Below are positions 54,057 to 64,000 of a DNA stretch of 64,000 nt, piece by piece. Position 1 is the stretch's first letter. Every line of letters starts with the position of its first letter. Origin of the DNA: Bathynomus jamesi (lineage: Eukaryota; Arthropoda; Malacostraca; Isopoda; Cirolanidae); the NCBI GenBank assembly GCA_023014485.1, contig JAJOZX010000998.1, forward strand, positions 544,501 to 608,500, read 5' to 3'. The notes below the pieces were generated by a model. That model did no database searches. It saw only the letters and a list, made by a program, of their open reading frames with translations, and was not told where the DNA came from. Made by a program: the position numbers and the translations under genes.

Positions 54057-57000
54057 TAGGAGTTTATAAAGTGTTCCTTTGTGTGTTGCGAAACGAAATT
54101 AGTGATGGTGCTTGTCTGATGCTTATGGGCATACTGTTCCAGATATCTGCCCCTTTGTAGGAAAGAGCATTTCCTGCAAGTTGCATGGAATAATTTGATT
54201 TATGTATGAAATCATTGGGAAGCCTTGTATTATGATTATGGTTGATCTGGTGGTGGGTAATCACCCTATAAATGGGCGAAGTATAGTTTATATTATTAGG
54301 AACTTTGTACGTACTGATACCGAGAGTAAGTTTATACATGTCATTTAGTTGAGTATTTAAGTTTCTGAAAAGTGAGAGAAGTATGAGATCGTCTGTTATC
54401 ATTGTCTGAGAGAGTTCGTAAACATCATTTTTTATGGATTACTTCTAGCGGATATAGTATATAATTGTACTATCCCATGCTGTGATTCCATATTGTAAGT
54501 GTGGATGGATAAATGAGTATGCATCTAGATTTTTTTTATATTTGATATGTTGTGTGTGGCTTTTGAAATTTAATTTTTCATCTAACTCAATGTTAACACC
54601 TTTAACTTCATTTACTTTTGCAAAAGGAATGTTTCCAGTTATTAATGGTGTGTGCACAATTGCAGTTTTTTTAGTTACGAGCATATACTGTATGATGATT
54701 TTGTCAAGTTTAGTAGAAGCTTATTTGCACACATCCATTTATAGACATGATTTAATTGCCTGTTCACTTCGTTCATCAGGTAATTGATATCGTGATGTGT
54801 AGAAGGGAGTGTTGCATCATCCGCATATTGAATACAGTCAAATGTTGTTGATCGATAAAAATCATTTACATGCATTAAGAAGAGTTAGGGTCCAAGGATT
54901 GATCCTCGTGAAGCCCCATTTTCCAATATAGCATATTCTGATAAAATGTCATTTACTTTAACATACTGGTAACGATTAGAGAGTTATGACTTAAATTGAA
55001 CATATGTGTTTAATTTGTCTAGTAAGATATCATGTGAGAGCGTATCAAAGGCTTTCGACAGGTGAAGGGAAACTAAGATTGTGTTTTTTTTAATTTAGAT
55101 TTTTATAGGTATTTTCTAATAGCATGTTAATGGCGTCTACTGTGTGTGGCATTCTCTAAATCCAAATTGTGTTTTTGTTAAGATGTTGTATTTAGCTAAA
55201 AATTTAATTAGTCTGTTGTATACGATTCTTTCAAATACTTTACTCAGAGTTGGTAAGACGGAGATTGGTCGGTAATTGGATGAAGAATCGTGGCTGCCTG
55301 ATTTGAATACAGAACAAACCCTGGCTATCTTCAGGTGATCAGGGAATACACCTTGACTCATTCATACGTCTTATGAGTGGGGTTTTTATATCATCTGATA
55401 TTAGTTTATATAAGGGTGATCCAGAGAAATGGGACACAAAAGAAACCCCTGTAACTCTTAAAGTATAAGTCCTTTTATAAAATCATACGCATCATTCGAA
55501 AGAGGATAGTTACAAGTTTGTACAGGATTGTATAGGTTTTGACAATACAAGACAAGATAAGATACAAAACAAAATAAAAGTGTTAGTTAAAACTAACCCT
55601 TCAAGATGACTGCATGAACTGTGGAATAGCTGCGTTTCATAACTGAGCAATATTATGAGCATGGAAGAAGTGTAGTTTCAGCTCAAAGATCTTTCAAGAC
55701 AAATTTTCAGATGTCAAAATCACCTTCTAAGAAAGTAATCCGTCGGTGTGTCAGAAATTTTTCCCTAACTGGCAGCATTGGAAAAAGAAAACCAACTGGA
55801 AGAGTGGACACAGCAAGGATAGACGAGATCATTAACAGAACTCATGAAATTGTACAGGATAATCCTAACATAAGCATCAGACGTGCTTCTCAGCTGTTAG
55901 GAGTTGGATATGGAACAACACACCGTATATTCAAGCAAAATTGAATGCTCTTTCCATATAAAATTCAAACAGTGCAACAACTAAACGATGGAGATTTCGC
56001 ACGAAGACGACAATTCTGTCAATGGATCCAACAGAAGGTAAATGACACCACCAATTTTCTAGCAACCTTGATTATGTCAGACGAAGCCCATTTTCACTTG
56101 AATGGAACTGTAAACAAACAAAATTGTCGTTTCTGGGCAACAGAAAATCCATTGAATATTACCGAAGTCCCATTTGCATAGTCAGCGTGTAACTGTTTGG
56201 TGTGGTCTTACTGCATCTCAGATCATAGGGCCGTACTTTTTCGAGGATTCCACCGGAAACACGAGGAACTGCATGGCAGTTTTGCGTCAAACGTTTCCAG
56301 GCGAGTTAATCTCAAGATTTGGAGACGTTGAATGGCCCGCAAGGTCTCCAGATTTTTCTCCCTTAGATTATTATCTCTGGGGATATTTAAAGAGTAGGGT
56401 CTACAGAAATAACCCAACGACCTCGCAAGAATTGAAGGCCGCCATCACAAATGAGATACAGGCCATACCACCGCACACTCTTGCAAAAGTGATGCAGAAC
56501 TTACAAGCGAGAACACTGGAATGCTTGGCAACTAATGGAGCACATTTGAAAGGAGTCATTTTTAAAAATAAATATTTCATAATAAACTTGTAACTCTACT
56601 CTTTCGAATGATATATAGTTTTTATGAAAGGAATTAAATATTAAGAATATTTGGCTTTTTTTTATGGGTCCCATTTATCTGGATCACCCAGTATTTTCAC
56701 CTGAATTAAACTGATATCAGCGCTTTTATTTTTAAGTTTTTTAATGTAGCTGATGTTTCGTTTGGCAGAATTGGTTCAAATAAGAAAGTATTTGGTGTGG
56801 GTTGTGGCATATGTTGTTGATAGTGACTGTCTGATTCTGGAATGGCAGCTGCCGTATTACTTTCTATTTTTAAAAGAAATTGTTTAATAAATTGGCCATG
56901 TTTTTGGGATCGCTGTAGGAAATTCGATCCTGTGTTAACGAAGTAACGGGATTTGTCTTTTCTTTTTTGGCGTTAAGTAGGACCTTTGACGTATTCCATA

Positions 57001-57610
57001 ATCCTTTAGGATTAGATTTTTGTTTCAGTAATTTTAGAACAATAATGATCCGCTTTTGCGGTTTTTACGAGCGAATTTAATCTGTTACAATAATTTTTAT
57101 ATGTTTGTTTATCGATAATATCATTCTTCCATAGTTATAGAGAGAATGTTTAAGGTCTATGCTTACAATGAGGGCTGGAGTGATCCACTGATTGTTATAG
57201 TTCTTTCTTGCCACGAGTTTCGATTTAATAGAAAAATTAATATTAAATATATCCATTAATGTGTTTGAGAATGTTTGAAATTTTGTTTCTATTTCACAGT
57301 TACTTTCAGTTATTCGCGACCAGTCAAAACTTGATGTCTCTTTGATAAATGTTAATTTATTATTATAGGTGTAGGGTCTTTAGTCAATTTTTATTCTTTC
57401 CTGTATTTGTAAATGGCTAATTAGCATTGTATATGTGGGCAGATAGTCCGTAATGTGTAATTGGAGTATACCTGACGTACAATGAAGGGGAGATCGCACC
57501 CAGATTTGGTTTAATAAAGTGGAGTTTTCTGTGGTAATATATAAGATTGGTCTATGAACAGGTCCTTGAGGCACTCCGCTTAATGTCTTTGCTCGTTCTG
57601 GCTATTCTCG
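54055..57610 (-). pseudogene. CR1/Jockey-like LINE, split by a mariner element
   Basis: Read from right to left: endonuclease end near 57,500 (STLLNQIWVRSP, SGILQLHITDYLPTY), linker 57,370-56,700, mariner insertion (55,413-56,691), then RT. RT blocks are GVFPDHLKIARVCSVFKSG, SNYRPISVLPTLSKVFERIV and TKTQFGFRECHTQ (55,361-55,137), the catalytic CIQYADDATLPSTHHDI near 54,825, FIHPHLQYGITAWDS near 54,500 and a C-terminal NALSYKGADIWNSMP near 54,140. Many stops. Immediately upstream of the endonuclease end is a GVPQGPVHRPILYI fragment that belongs in RT, so the 5' side seems rearranged. Confidence 0.8.
55413..56691 (+). mobile_element. Mariner-type element inserted in LINE (about 1,280 bp)
   Basis: The left end reads GGGTGATCCAGAGAAATGGGAC; the right, inward, CTGGGTGATCCAGATAAATG. 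The transposase remnant (about 55,604-56,590) has the HTH region (KVIRRCVRNFSLTGSIGKRK, SIRRASQLLGVGYGTTHRIF), Asp1 in MSDEAHFHLNG and Asp3 in PARSPDFSPLDYYLWGYL. A deletion between FFEDSTGNTRN and CMAVLRQTF removed the second-Asp block. Stops near 55,942 and 56,180. The LINE reading continues on both sides, so it is a clean insertion. Confidence 0.88.
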
Positions 57611-57930
57611 TTTACAATACTCTCCATTTACTTAACTAACTGCTTATGCAATTTCATGATGGACTCTCAGAGAGCGACTGACATTTCATGTTGTGAATAT
57701 TCTTTTATAAAGCACTTTAATGAAAATCATCTCTCAATGAAGATAAATAACGTCCCCCGGTTTATTATCAATGGAATTTATTACATTATCGAAAAACTTT
57801 ACTAAGTTAGTTAAAAATGATATACCTCGTTTCAAATTATCTTCTGATCTTGTTTAAAGCTTATAAAAGCTAATTTTTTCCAAATGATCCAACACTTTAT
57901 TTGTACATATAATTTTTGAATGTTTACCTA

Positions 57931-57932
<2 letters not shown>
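57611..57932. other. AT-rich non-coding DNA
   Basis: Nothing recognised. Confidence 0.5.
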
Positions 57933-57966
<34 letters not shown>

Positions 57967-57970
57967 AATT

Positions 57971-58008
<38 letters not shown>
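57933..58008. repeat. Two (TA)n tracts
   Basis: 57,933-57,962 and 57,974-58,008, separated by GAAAAATTCATCA. A possible transposon end (GGGTACCCCTATATGAAAC) begins directly after. Confidence 0.9.
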
Positions 58009-58014
<6 letters not shown>

Positions 58015-58313
58015 CCCCTATATGAAACTTTTATCATATAGGGGTGAAAACACAATAACAAATTTTTGAGTTGTGAACGTTTTATTTTATGAGGACGATC
58101 AAAAAAATGCTGTACGCAAAATTTCCTTCACATAAAATGATATTTAGAGATTGCGCAAGCAACGTTTAGAAAACAGATTGTATAAATTGTTTAGCTCACG
58201 TTTTTTAACAGTTAACATTACAAATTAGTTGTGCTAAATGGTTAAAATCGATAAATAAATAAAAAAGCTTATGCGTTTAAAAATACCTGTCGAACTGCTG
58301 CTGCTATGGGACA

Positions 58314-58740
58314 CTAGGTGAATTGTCTCTTCACTAGCTTCTTTGTCCCTCTCTGCTTTTTCTCTTCCTTGACGTTCCTTTTCCGCTCGCTCTGCCCCTT
58401 TTCTTCCTTTTTTGCTAGCTGAATGTCTATACCTGTCATAAGACCTCGCCGCCCTGGTTCCCGCTGAGCAATCAAGAAGTCTTTGAATTCTTGTATGGAT
58501 ATTAGGTTCATGGCTTGTTGGTGAGCGATGTCAAAGAGATTGGGCAAGTTGTCTTGAAGCTTTTGTCTCTGTTTCAAAGCAGTATCGGATTTCCGAGCAA
58601 TGCTTTTCTTGAGGTTTTGTCATTTCGAGTGAAGTTTTTCGAGCTTTTTATTCACATCTCGCTCGTATGACATAGGGATTCTTGCTTTATTCCAGACATC
58701 AAGGATCGAATTTGTTGTTATCTTAATACTCTCCTTCAAT
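58314..58740 (-). pseudogene. Third HWDGK-family transposase, N-terminal fragment
   Basis: The minus strand reads ILDVWNKARIPMSYERDVNK, a stop, then IARKSDTALKQRQKLQDNL, NLFDIAHQQAMNLISIQEF, IAQREPGRRGLMTGIDIQLA and a charged tail. These line up with NNLFDIAHGNALKIVVIQED and AQREYGRRGAMLGVDRLLA of the first member. The catalytic part is absent. The flanks 58,009-58,313 and 58,741-59,126 hold no other gene; possible termini (58,009 and about 59,120) pair only weakly. Confidence 0.72.
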
Positions 58741-59126
58741 GTTTTTTCTCAACATTATGATGATAGAAAAGGAGAGGCTATCACTTATCGATGGAAGTTT
58801 ACTTGAGGGAGTTCAGGCATAGGCTGCCCAATGAGCCACACTTCTGTTTTTTAACAAGTAGCTGGTTTAACTGTTTTGGATATGATTATTTCATTAATAA
58901 AATGCTTGAAATACAAACAAATAGATGAATAAACCACTCCAGAAATATACACAAAAAACTTCTGTAGTGAACAATTTTGCAGATGCAAGCAGCACTGACG
59001 ATAACAGGTTTGTTCTGGTTAGGACAGAGTGACTGTTGATACGCCAGAAGGGAAATTTTACTGCGCATGCGCAACCTCTGAATGTTGTCATATGAAACTC
59101 ATATTCTACCACAAGGGTTTTATATA

Positions 59127-59699
59127 CCGGGTGTCCGAGAATTATCTGTACAATGTTTGGCTGTTATTAAAAGTCAACCATGAAGTGTAGAAATTCCAGT
59201 GTTGTCCCATTTTACAGAGAATCTCATTAAGTTTTTTCTGATACTACGTTTTGACAAGTTTTTTAGAAATGTACGCGGGTGACAGACATTGATGATTTAA
59301 AAGCAAGAATCACAGCTGCTATTGAGCGAATTGATGTGGATATGCTGCAGCGTACATGGCAACATTTGGAGTATCGATTGGATGTTTTGCGAATCACTAA
59401 TGGTGCACATATCGAATGTTTGTAACAACGTTACTTTAATAAAAGAAACTTTTGAAAATACAGATTCTAAATAATCTTGTTTAAGAATTTTACGTGTGTT
59501 ATCAAGAATTTTATTAAAAGATGAAATTGTACAGATAATGTTCGGACACACTGGAATTTCTAAAAAACTTGTCAAAACTTGGTATCAGAAAAAACTGAAT
59601 GAGATTCTCTGTAAAATGGGACAACACTGGAATTTCTACACTTCATGGTTGACTTTTAATAACAGCCAAAAATTGTACAGATAATTCTCGGACACCCTG
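59127..59699. mobile_element. Composite mariner-type MITE with long inverted ends (573 bp)
   Basis: Termini (C)CGGGTGTCCGAGAATTATC and, from the right, CAGGGTGTCCGAGAATTATC, flanked by TA. The left 135 bp (59,127-59,262) reappear inverted at 59,563-59,699. A separate, second right terminus (GTACAGATAATGTTCGGACACACTG) lies at about 59,527-59,551. Between, 59,285-59,425 on the plus strand reads the transposase tail DLKARITAAIERIDVDML and ITNGAHIECL. This looks like a short element with an extra inverted copy of its left end joined to its right end. Confidence 0.82.
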
Positions 59700-59701
59700 T
59701 A

Positions 59702-60900
59702 CTAACTGCACAAAATGATAGAGTCGGATAATCACATATTATATATATCGATTTTCTTTGTATCGTCCATTTTCAAAATCGGCTTAATATTTTGCATTAT
59801 TTTCTGAGAGAACCGCTTTACAACCGAGTTATTCATTAAAACTTCACGAAATAGATAAGCGATCTGACTCCTTTGAACGAGAGGATAAGGATCTTCACTC
59901 CAGAGGACTTCCTTGGTTTAATTTATGAAGATAATTTAAGAATTTCACTCGCTCTATTACAACATCTGATCTTCTTGACATTCTGTCGACAAGTATATTG
60001 TTTACGGGTTAGATAAGGTTAGGTTAGGTTAGATTAGATTGTCATATGTTAGGATACGCTAAGTTAGGTTAGGTTAAGTTGTTTTTATAGAGTGTCGATG
60101 TTCTGATCTTGTCGATCTGATGGGTAGTGGTCCTAATTTTTCCTTTTCTATAAATTCCACGAAAAACTGTTCTAACTTCTTTGTTCTATACGACTTTTTA
60201 ATTGAATTCCTAACTATAATTCTCATCGACACGCAATTTTAATTGAAATTCCGTTCACAATTCATTTTGGTAATTTTTAAAATTAAAATTTGAATATTAA
60301 TTACAGAATGAGAACGAAATAAATAAGTCTGTCATTTTCAGTTTGAAGAATATTAAAGATCCACTTTAGCCTCTGTACATGTTTTGAATATTTATGGAAA
60401 TTAATGCTTGTTCCTGTTGCATTTTATATTTTCCTTGCATGAATAAAATAGAATTTTATAATGTCGATATTCGACCTCATTATACAAGTATACAGATTTC
60501 AAATTTCAAACTAATTTCAGATCTTCAATAAAAATGACAAACCTAAACTAACAAGACCTAACTTAATCTAACGTAACCTAGGTTAGGTTAGGTCTAGCGT
60601 AATATAACCCAACTGAAAATAACCTAAATTAATTTATTTATAAACACTGTAAGTGATAATGAAACTTTTTAATATTTTCATTTATGAAAACGATCTAAAT
60701 CGTTTCAGATATAAATCTGGGTAGCAGAACCAAGTCGATTTGCACAATGTTGACATGCTAATGTCGATACTAAAAAGTTAGTCTAAATTAGGTCAGTTAA
60801 ATTTAGTTTGGTTAGGTTAGGGTGCATTATTCCCGGTTAGGTTACGCTAGAGTAGGTTAAGTCTGGTTATGATAAGTTAATCTGGTCATATTTAGGTCTG
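59702..60900. other. Non-coding DNA with degenerate AGGTTAGGTT repeats
   Basis: Runs of GGTTAGGTTAGGTTA and relatives occur at about 60,006-60,085, 60,545-60,610 (both strands) and 60,790-60,890. They are too irregular for a telomere and typical of scattered arthropod simple repeats. No gene seen. Confidence 0.6.
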
Positions 60901-61118
60901 CGCGCAGAGTGGGACTGGGATCTACTTGGAGGGGGTACCAATTTAGTGGGGCGAGGCACAGATTTTTATGTGTTCCAGTCTTCAACAAAAAGCGATTGGA
61001 TCAGGCACAAAAGGCACAAGGATGGGAGGCACAAAAATAATTGCAAAAAAAAAAGAAACTGTTTAGAAACTAAAACCTTTTTTATCCATAAAACAACTTT
61101 TATATTTATAAGCAAATT

Positions 61119-63828
61119 TCAGACCATTAAGCACTTTTTCATCTCAGAAGAAGTTTCTGAAAGTTTTTGGTAAACTGCTTCATAATCAATAGCTTTCAGC
61201 ATGTCCACTTCGACTGAAAAAATTAGTAGTGCTTCCATAAGTTCATGACCTAGAAGCGAATGAAGACGACTCTTGATAAAACGTAATTTTGAAAAGACTC
61301 TTTCACATGATACTACTGTGCATGGCAAGGTTAGCGCTGTTCTTATACATGTGTATAAACGATTGTAACTCCTGCAATGGTAGCGGTACTCAATGAGGAG
61401 TTGAAGAATACATGCCAAGCAATGGCGGAGTTACGATAGTAGGATGTTCCATTTCATCTTCCATCACTTTTCTCCTCGAGATCTGATTCTAGGATGGGTT
61501 TCTGAAGCGTTTGGTGAACTTGTGCAAAGTGAAATAATTCATGCTTCAGCTCTAACTCATCCACCTCTGCCAGTTCAGCAAGGCATTTCATTGAAAATGA
61601 ATTGACATTTGCATCAGTAACCCGTTTGTAATTGTTGGGGTTGAGATACCAAAGTTCCTTGTAGAGTGCCGAATTTCTTTCACTGAATCTGGATGATATT
61701 TCTTGACTCAAACGATCAATGATTGGAAAATAAACATCCAATCTGAATCTTTCAGTCGGATCAGTAATCCGGGTCCCGGTGTTCATTCACCGAAAAAGCG
61801 ACGCCTCTTCAGGGATATCGTAGTAGTTGGAAGATTTTCGTGAAGAACAATATCGAAATCAGGATTCTCATCTTCATCAATAAGTTGCTGCACTTGCTGT
61901 CGGAACTCTATAGCCTCCTGAAATTTCTCATCAAACTTTGACCTGTCGTTTGTGATTATGTTCATTTCATAATCAACTAGCCCAACTGCTTGAGTGAGAT
62001 CCAACCCATGTGTCTGCAAGTACTTTGTTACAGGTTCGCAGGTTTTGAGCAATTGCTTGAGAATTATGGCAGTAAGGAGCGAACGAAAGGTTATCCAGTT
62101 AGTCAGTAGACAATCACTGACACTTTTAGTTATACATGTACTCTCCGGCTCAGTGCTCAACTCCCATAAAGTTCCAATGAGAATGAAATAGCTTTTTGGT
62201 TCGTTGCAAATTCTTGTAATGGCTTTGTAAGACAACCACCATCTTGTTTTCCCCAATTCCACCAGCTTTTTTAGTTTGGCAGATCCTGCGCAGTGTTTAT
62301 TGACCCAATTTTTCCAAACGTCATTCCTTCCTGAGCTGTCATTGAAGAAGGTACACATTTGTTGAAGCAATCCAAGAAGATTACGACGTTCTTTAACATC
62401 AGAGAAAACAGGAGCGATGACAAAATTTTGCTGATGGGCAAATCCCAATACAAAATATCCTGATGGCACATAATCGCGGTAGTACTTCACAACACATGTT
62501 TTCAGACGTATTCGCTGAAGCACCATCCAATGACAATCCAATTAGATTAGTGATTTCCAGACCTGGTCTCTGAAGTTTTTCACTAAGCAGCTTCCATAAT
62601 ACTTCGCCCTTGCCAGAAGTTATTACCTTAAGCCCTAAGAGCCGTTCTTGAATTTTTCCATCCTTGCTGACGAACCGTACTACAACATTTGTACTACAAC
62701 ATTTGGTTTGTCCCAGATACGTCACCAGTTCCATCCATCATTACACCATGCTTCTTGTTACAATCTATACTGATAATCTTTACAATTTTTTCTTGGATCA
62801 AATGAGCCAGAATCATAAGAAAGGTATTAATAGTTGATTTACTGATGAAGGTAACAAAATTCCCTCTACCCTTCTTTTGTGCTATGCCTTTTTCAGCACA
62901 TTGATACACACGAAACGAAAGTAGCGGGCCATACTTGCTTAACAACAATACCAACTCCAGGAAGTTTTCATGACGCTTGTTTGTGTCCAGTTGGTCATGT
63001 GCAAATTCGGAGCATCCACGCTAAGGCAATCCCTGAGCTGCAACAAATTTGATGATATCAATGATGAGATTCAGAATCTGGCGGTTCTTTTCGACTTTTT
63101 GACGAGATATCATTTCTACGGCTTGCTGCCATCCCGAAGTCAATGAAATGATGTATTTCCCTTGCAGACGTAGGAAGTACATATCAGAAGCGTCAAAATG
63201 TTGCTGAGAAACCTCGTGTCGTTTTACCAATTGGCTGGCTCGACGGAAATGCTCTTTACCAAGTCCAAGCACAAAATCGTTTGAGCGGTTTGTAGAAAAA
63301 CAACCACAAATTCTGCAAAACAGTTTGTTATGGACATATGAGAGCCATTTCCGCTGGATATATGTCATCATCAGCTTCACTCTGGAAATAGATTTCACGA
63401 TTGAAAGGGGTATGGTGTGATGGCTGGTGAGGAGGTGTAGCTAGTAGTTCCAGTTTAGCCTCACGTGTTGAAGGCTATCCAATTGTTGGTGCAGACAATT
63501 TTTTCATATCATTAAGTGCATGGAGGAGCATCTCACTAACATCGCATTGCATTACATTCTCTGAGGCTTTGTCTTCTGCCAGTGTGGCAACATCAGATGC
63601 AATATTGTCATCATCACGAACAATATCACCCTCAGACAGCATCAGACTCGCGTTGTCAATACTTTCTTGGCCCCTTTCTTCGTCAGAGACTGATCGTTGA
63701 CTAGTTGCAGACAAGGGGGCAAAGCAGAGTTTCTTCCGGCTTGGATCAGAACCTGCAGCATGAAGGTCTCTTCTACATATTTCCTTTCGGAATTGAGAAC
63801 CGCTTCTTCGTTTTTTCGATTTATCCAT
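61119..63828 (-). pseudogene. hAT transposase, ZMYM1/TTF-type-like
   Basis: ATG near 63,828 opens a charged, disordered N-terminus (63475-63828). A TTF-type zinc finger follows (WLSYVHNKLFCRICGCF, RASQLVKRHEVSQQHFDA; 63,370-63,180). The catalytic region holds MMDGTGDVSGTN near 62,735 (first Asp) and LIGLSLDGASANTSE near 62,550 (second Asp). The frame 61783-62541 covers the helical insert (VELGKTRWWLSYKAI). The C-terminal dimerisation domain at 61119-61418 has TLPCTVVSCERVFSKLRFIK. Four or more frameshifts or stops break it. One possible terminus, CAGAGTGGGACTGGG, lies at 60,906; the other end was not found before 64,000. Confidence 0.85.
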
Positions 63829-63855
63829 AACATACCACTAAAATGGAAACAACAC

Positions 63856-63856
<1 letters not shown>

Positions 63857-63902
<46 letters not shown>
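63857..63902. repeat. (TA)n microsatellite
   Basis: About 23 TA units just upstream of the hAT gene start. The last 100 bases of the window hold nothing recognisable. Confidence 0.96.
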
Positions 63903-63904
<2 letters not shown>

Positions 63905-64000
63905 CTGCAATGACCACGCAGTATATAAATGAATAGAAACGACGTAAATAAGGAGCGTCTCTGCACACGGGGAAGAGAAATAACGAATAAATGAAAAATG

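Noticed and set aside
60000..60900. Interstitial telomere (TTAGG)n
   Set aside because: The AGGTTAGGTT runs are short, irregular and on both strands.

Overview
This window is eukaryotic, AT-rich, repeat-dominated DNA with no recognisable host gene. The mixture points to an arthropod: mariner/Tc1 and hAT elements, CR1-like and other non-LTR retrotransposons, two Polinton (Maverick) elements, long (TA)n microsatellites and degenerate AGGTTAGGTT runs. A crustacean or chelicerate seems likeliest, but the sequence alone does not settle it.

Layout. 1-6,239: end of a mariner element, a tRNA-derived SINE, a Tc1 fragment, an unassigned GC-rich tract and a decayed non-LTR retrotransposon. 6,240-25,211: Polinton 1, reading left to right as major capsid, basic core-like protein, minor capsid, integrase, two small conserved genes and packaging ATPase (all minus strand), then divergently PolB and three accessory genes (plus strand). 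It has been hit by at least five later insertions: two hAT-type elements, a CR1 LINE, a mariner and a 3.4-kb GC-rich DNA transposon. 25,212-29,450: a misoriented Polinton terminus fragment, a mariner with an open catalytic domain but no DNA-binding domain, AT-rich DNA and a possible solo LTR. 29,451-42,412: Polinton 2, the same gene set in the opposite orientation, with both termini and a 6-bp target duplication visible (ACCGTC / AACGTC). 42,413-64,000: further DNA transposons (two more copies of the family seen at 18.9 kb, two more copies of a 905-bp mariner, an AATT-flanked element and a hAT/ZMYM1-like element), two LINEs (one split by a mariner), and microsatellites.

How the genes work together. 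The Polinton genes form a virus-like set. PolB would replicate the element and the retroviral-type integrase would insert it. The FtsK/HerA-type ATPase would package DNA into a shell of double-jelly-roll major capsid and penton-like minor capsid, with a very basic core-like protein. In both copies many of these genes carry stops, frameshifts or deletions, so both look like dead relics. Both copies share three unrecognised genes beyond PolB, in the same order, and neither shows a recognisable adenain-type protease; these three genes are the best candidate for something undescribed.

Gene extents for broken elements are by-eye reconstructions from reading frames and from comparing the two Polinton copies. 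No database search was run.
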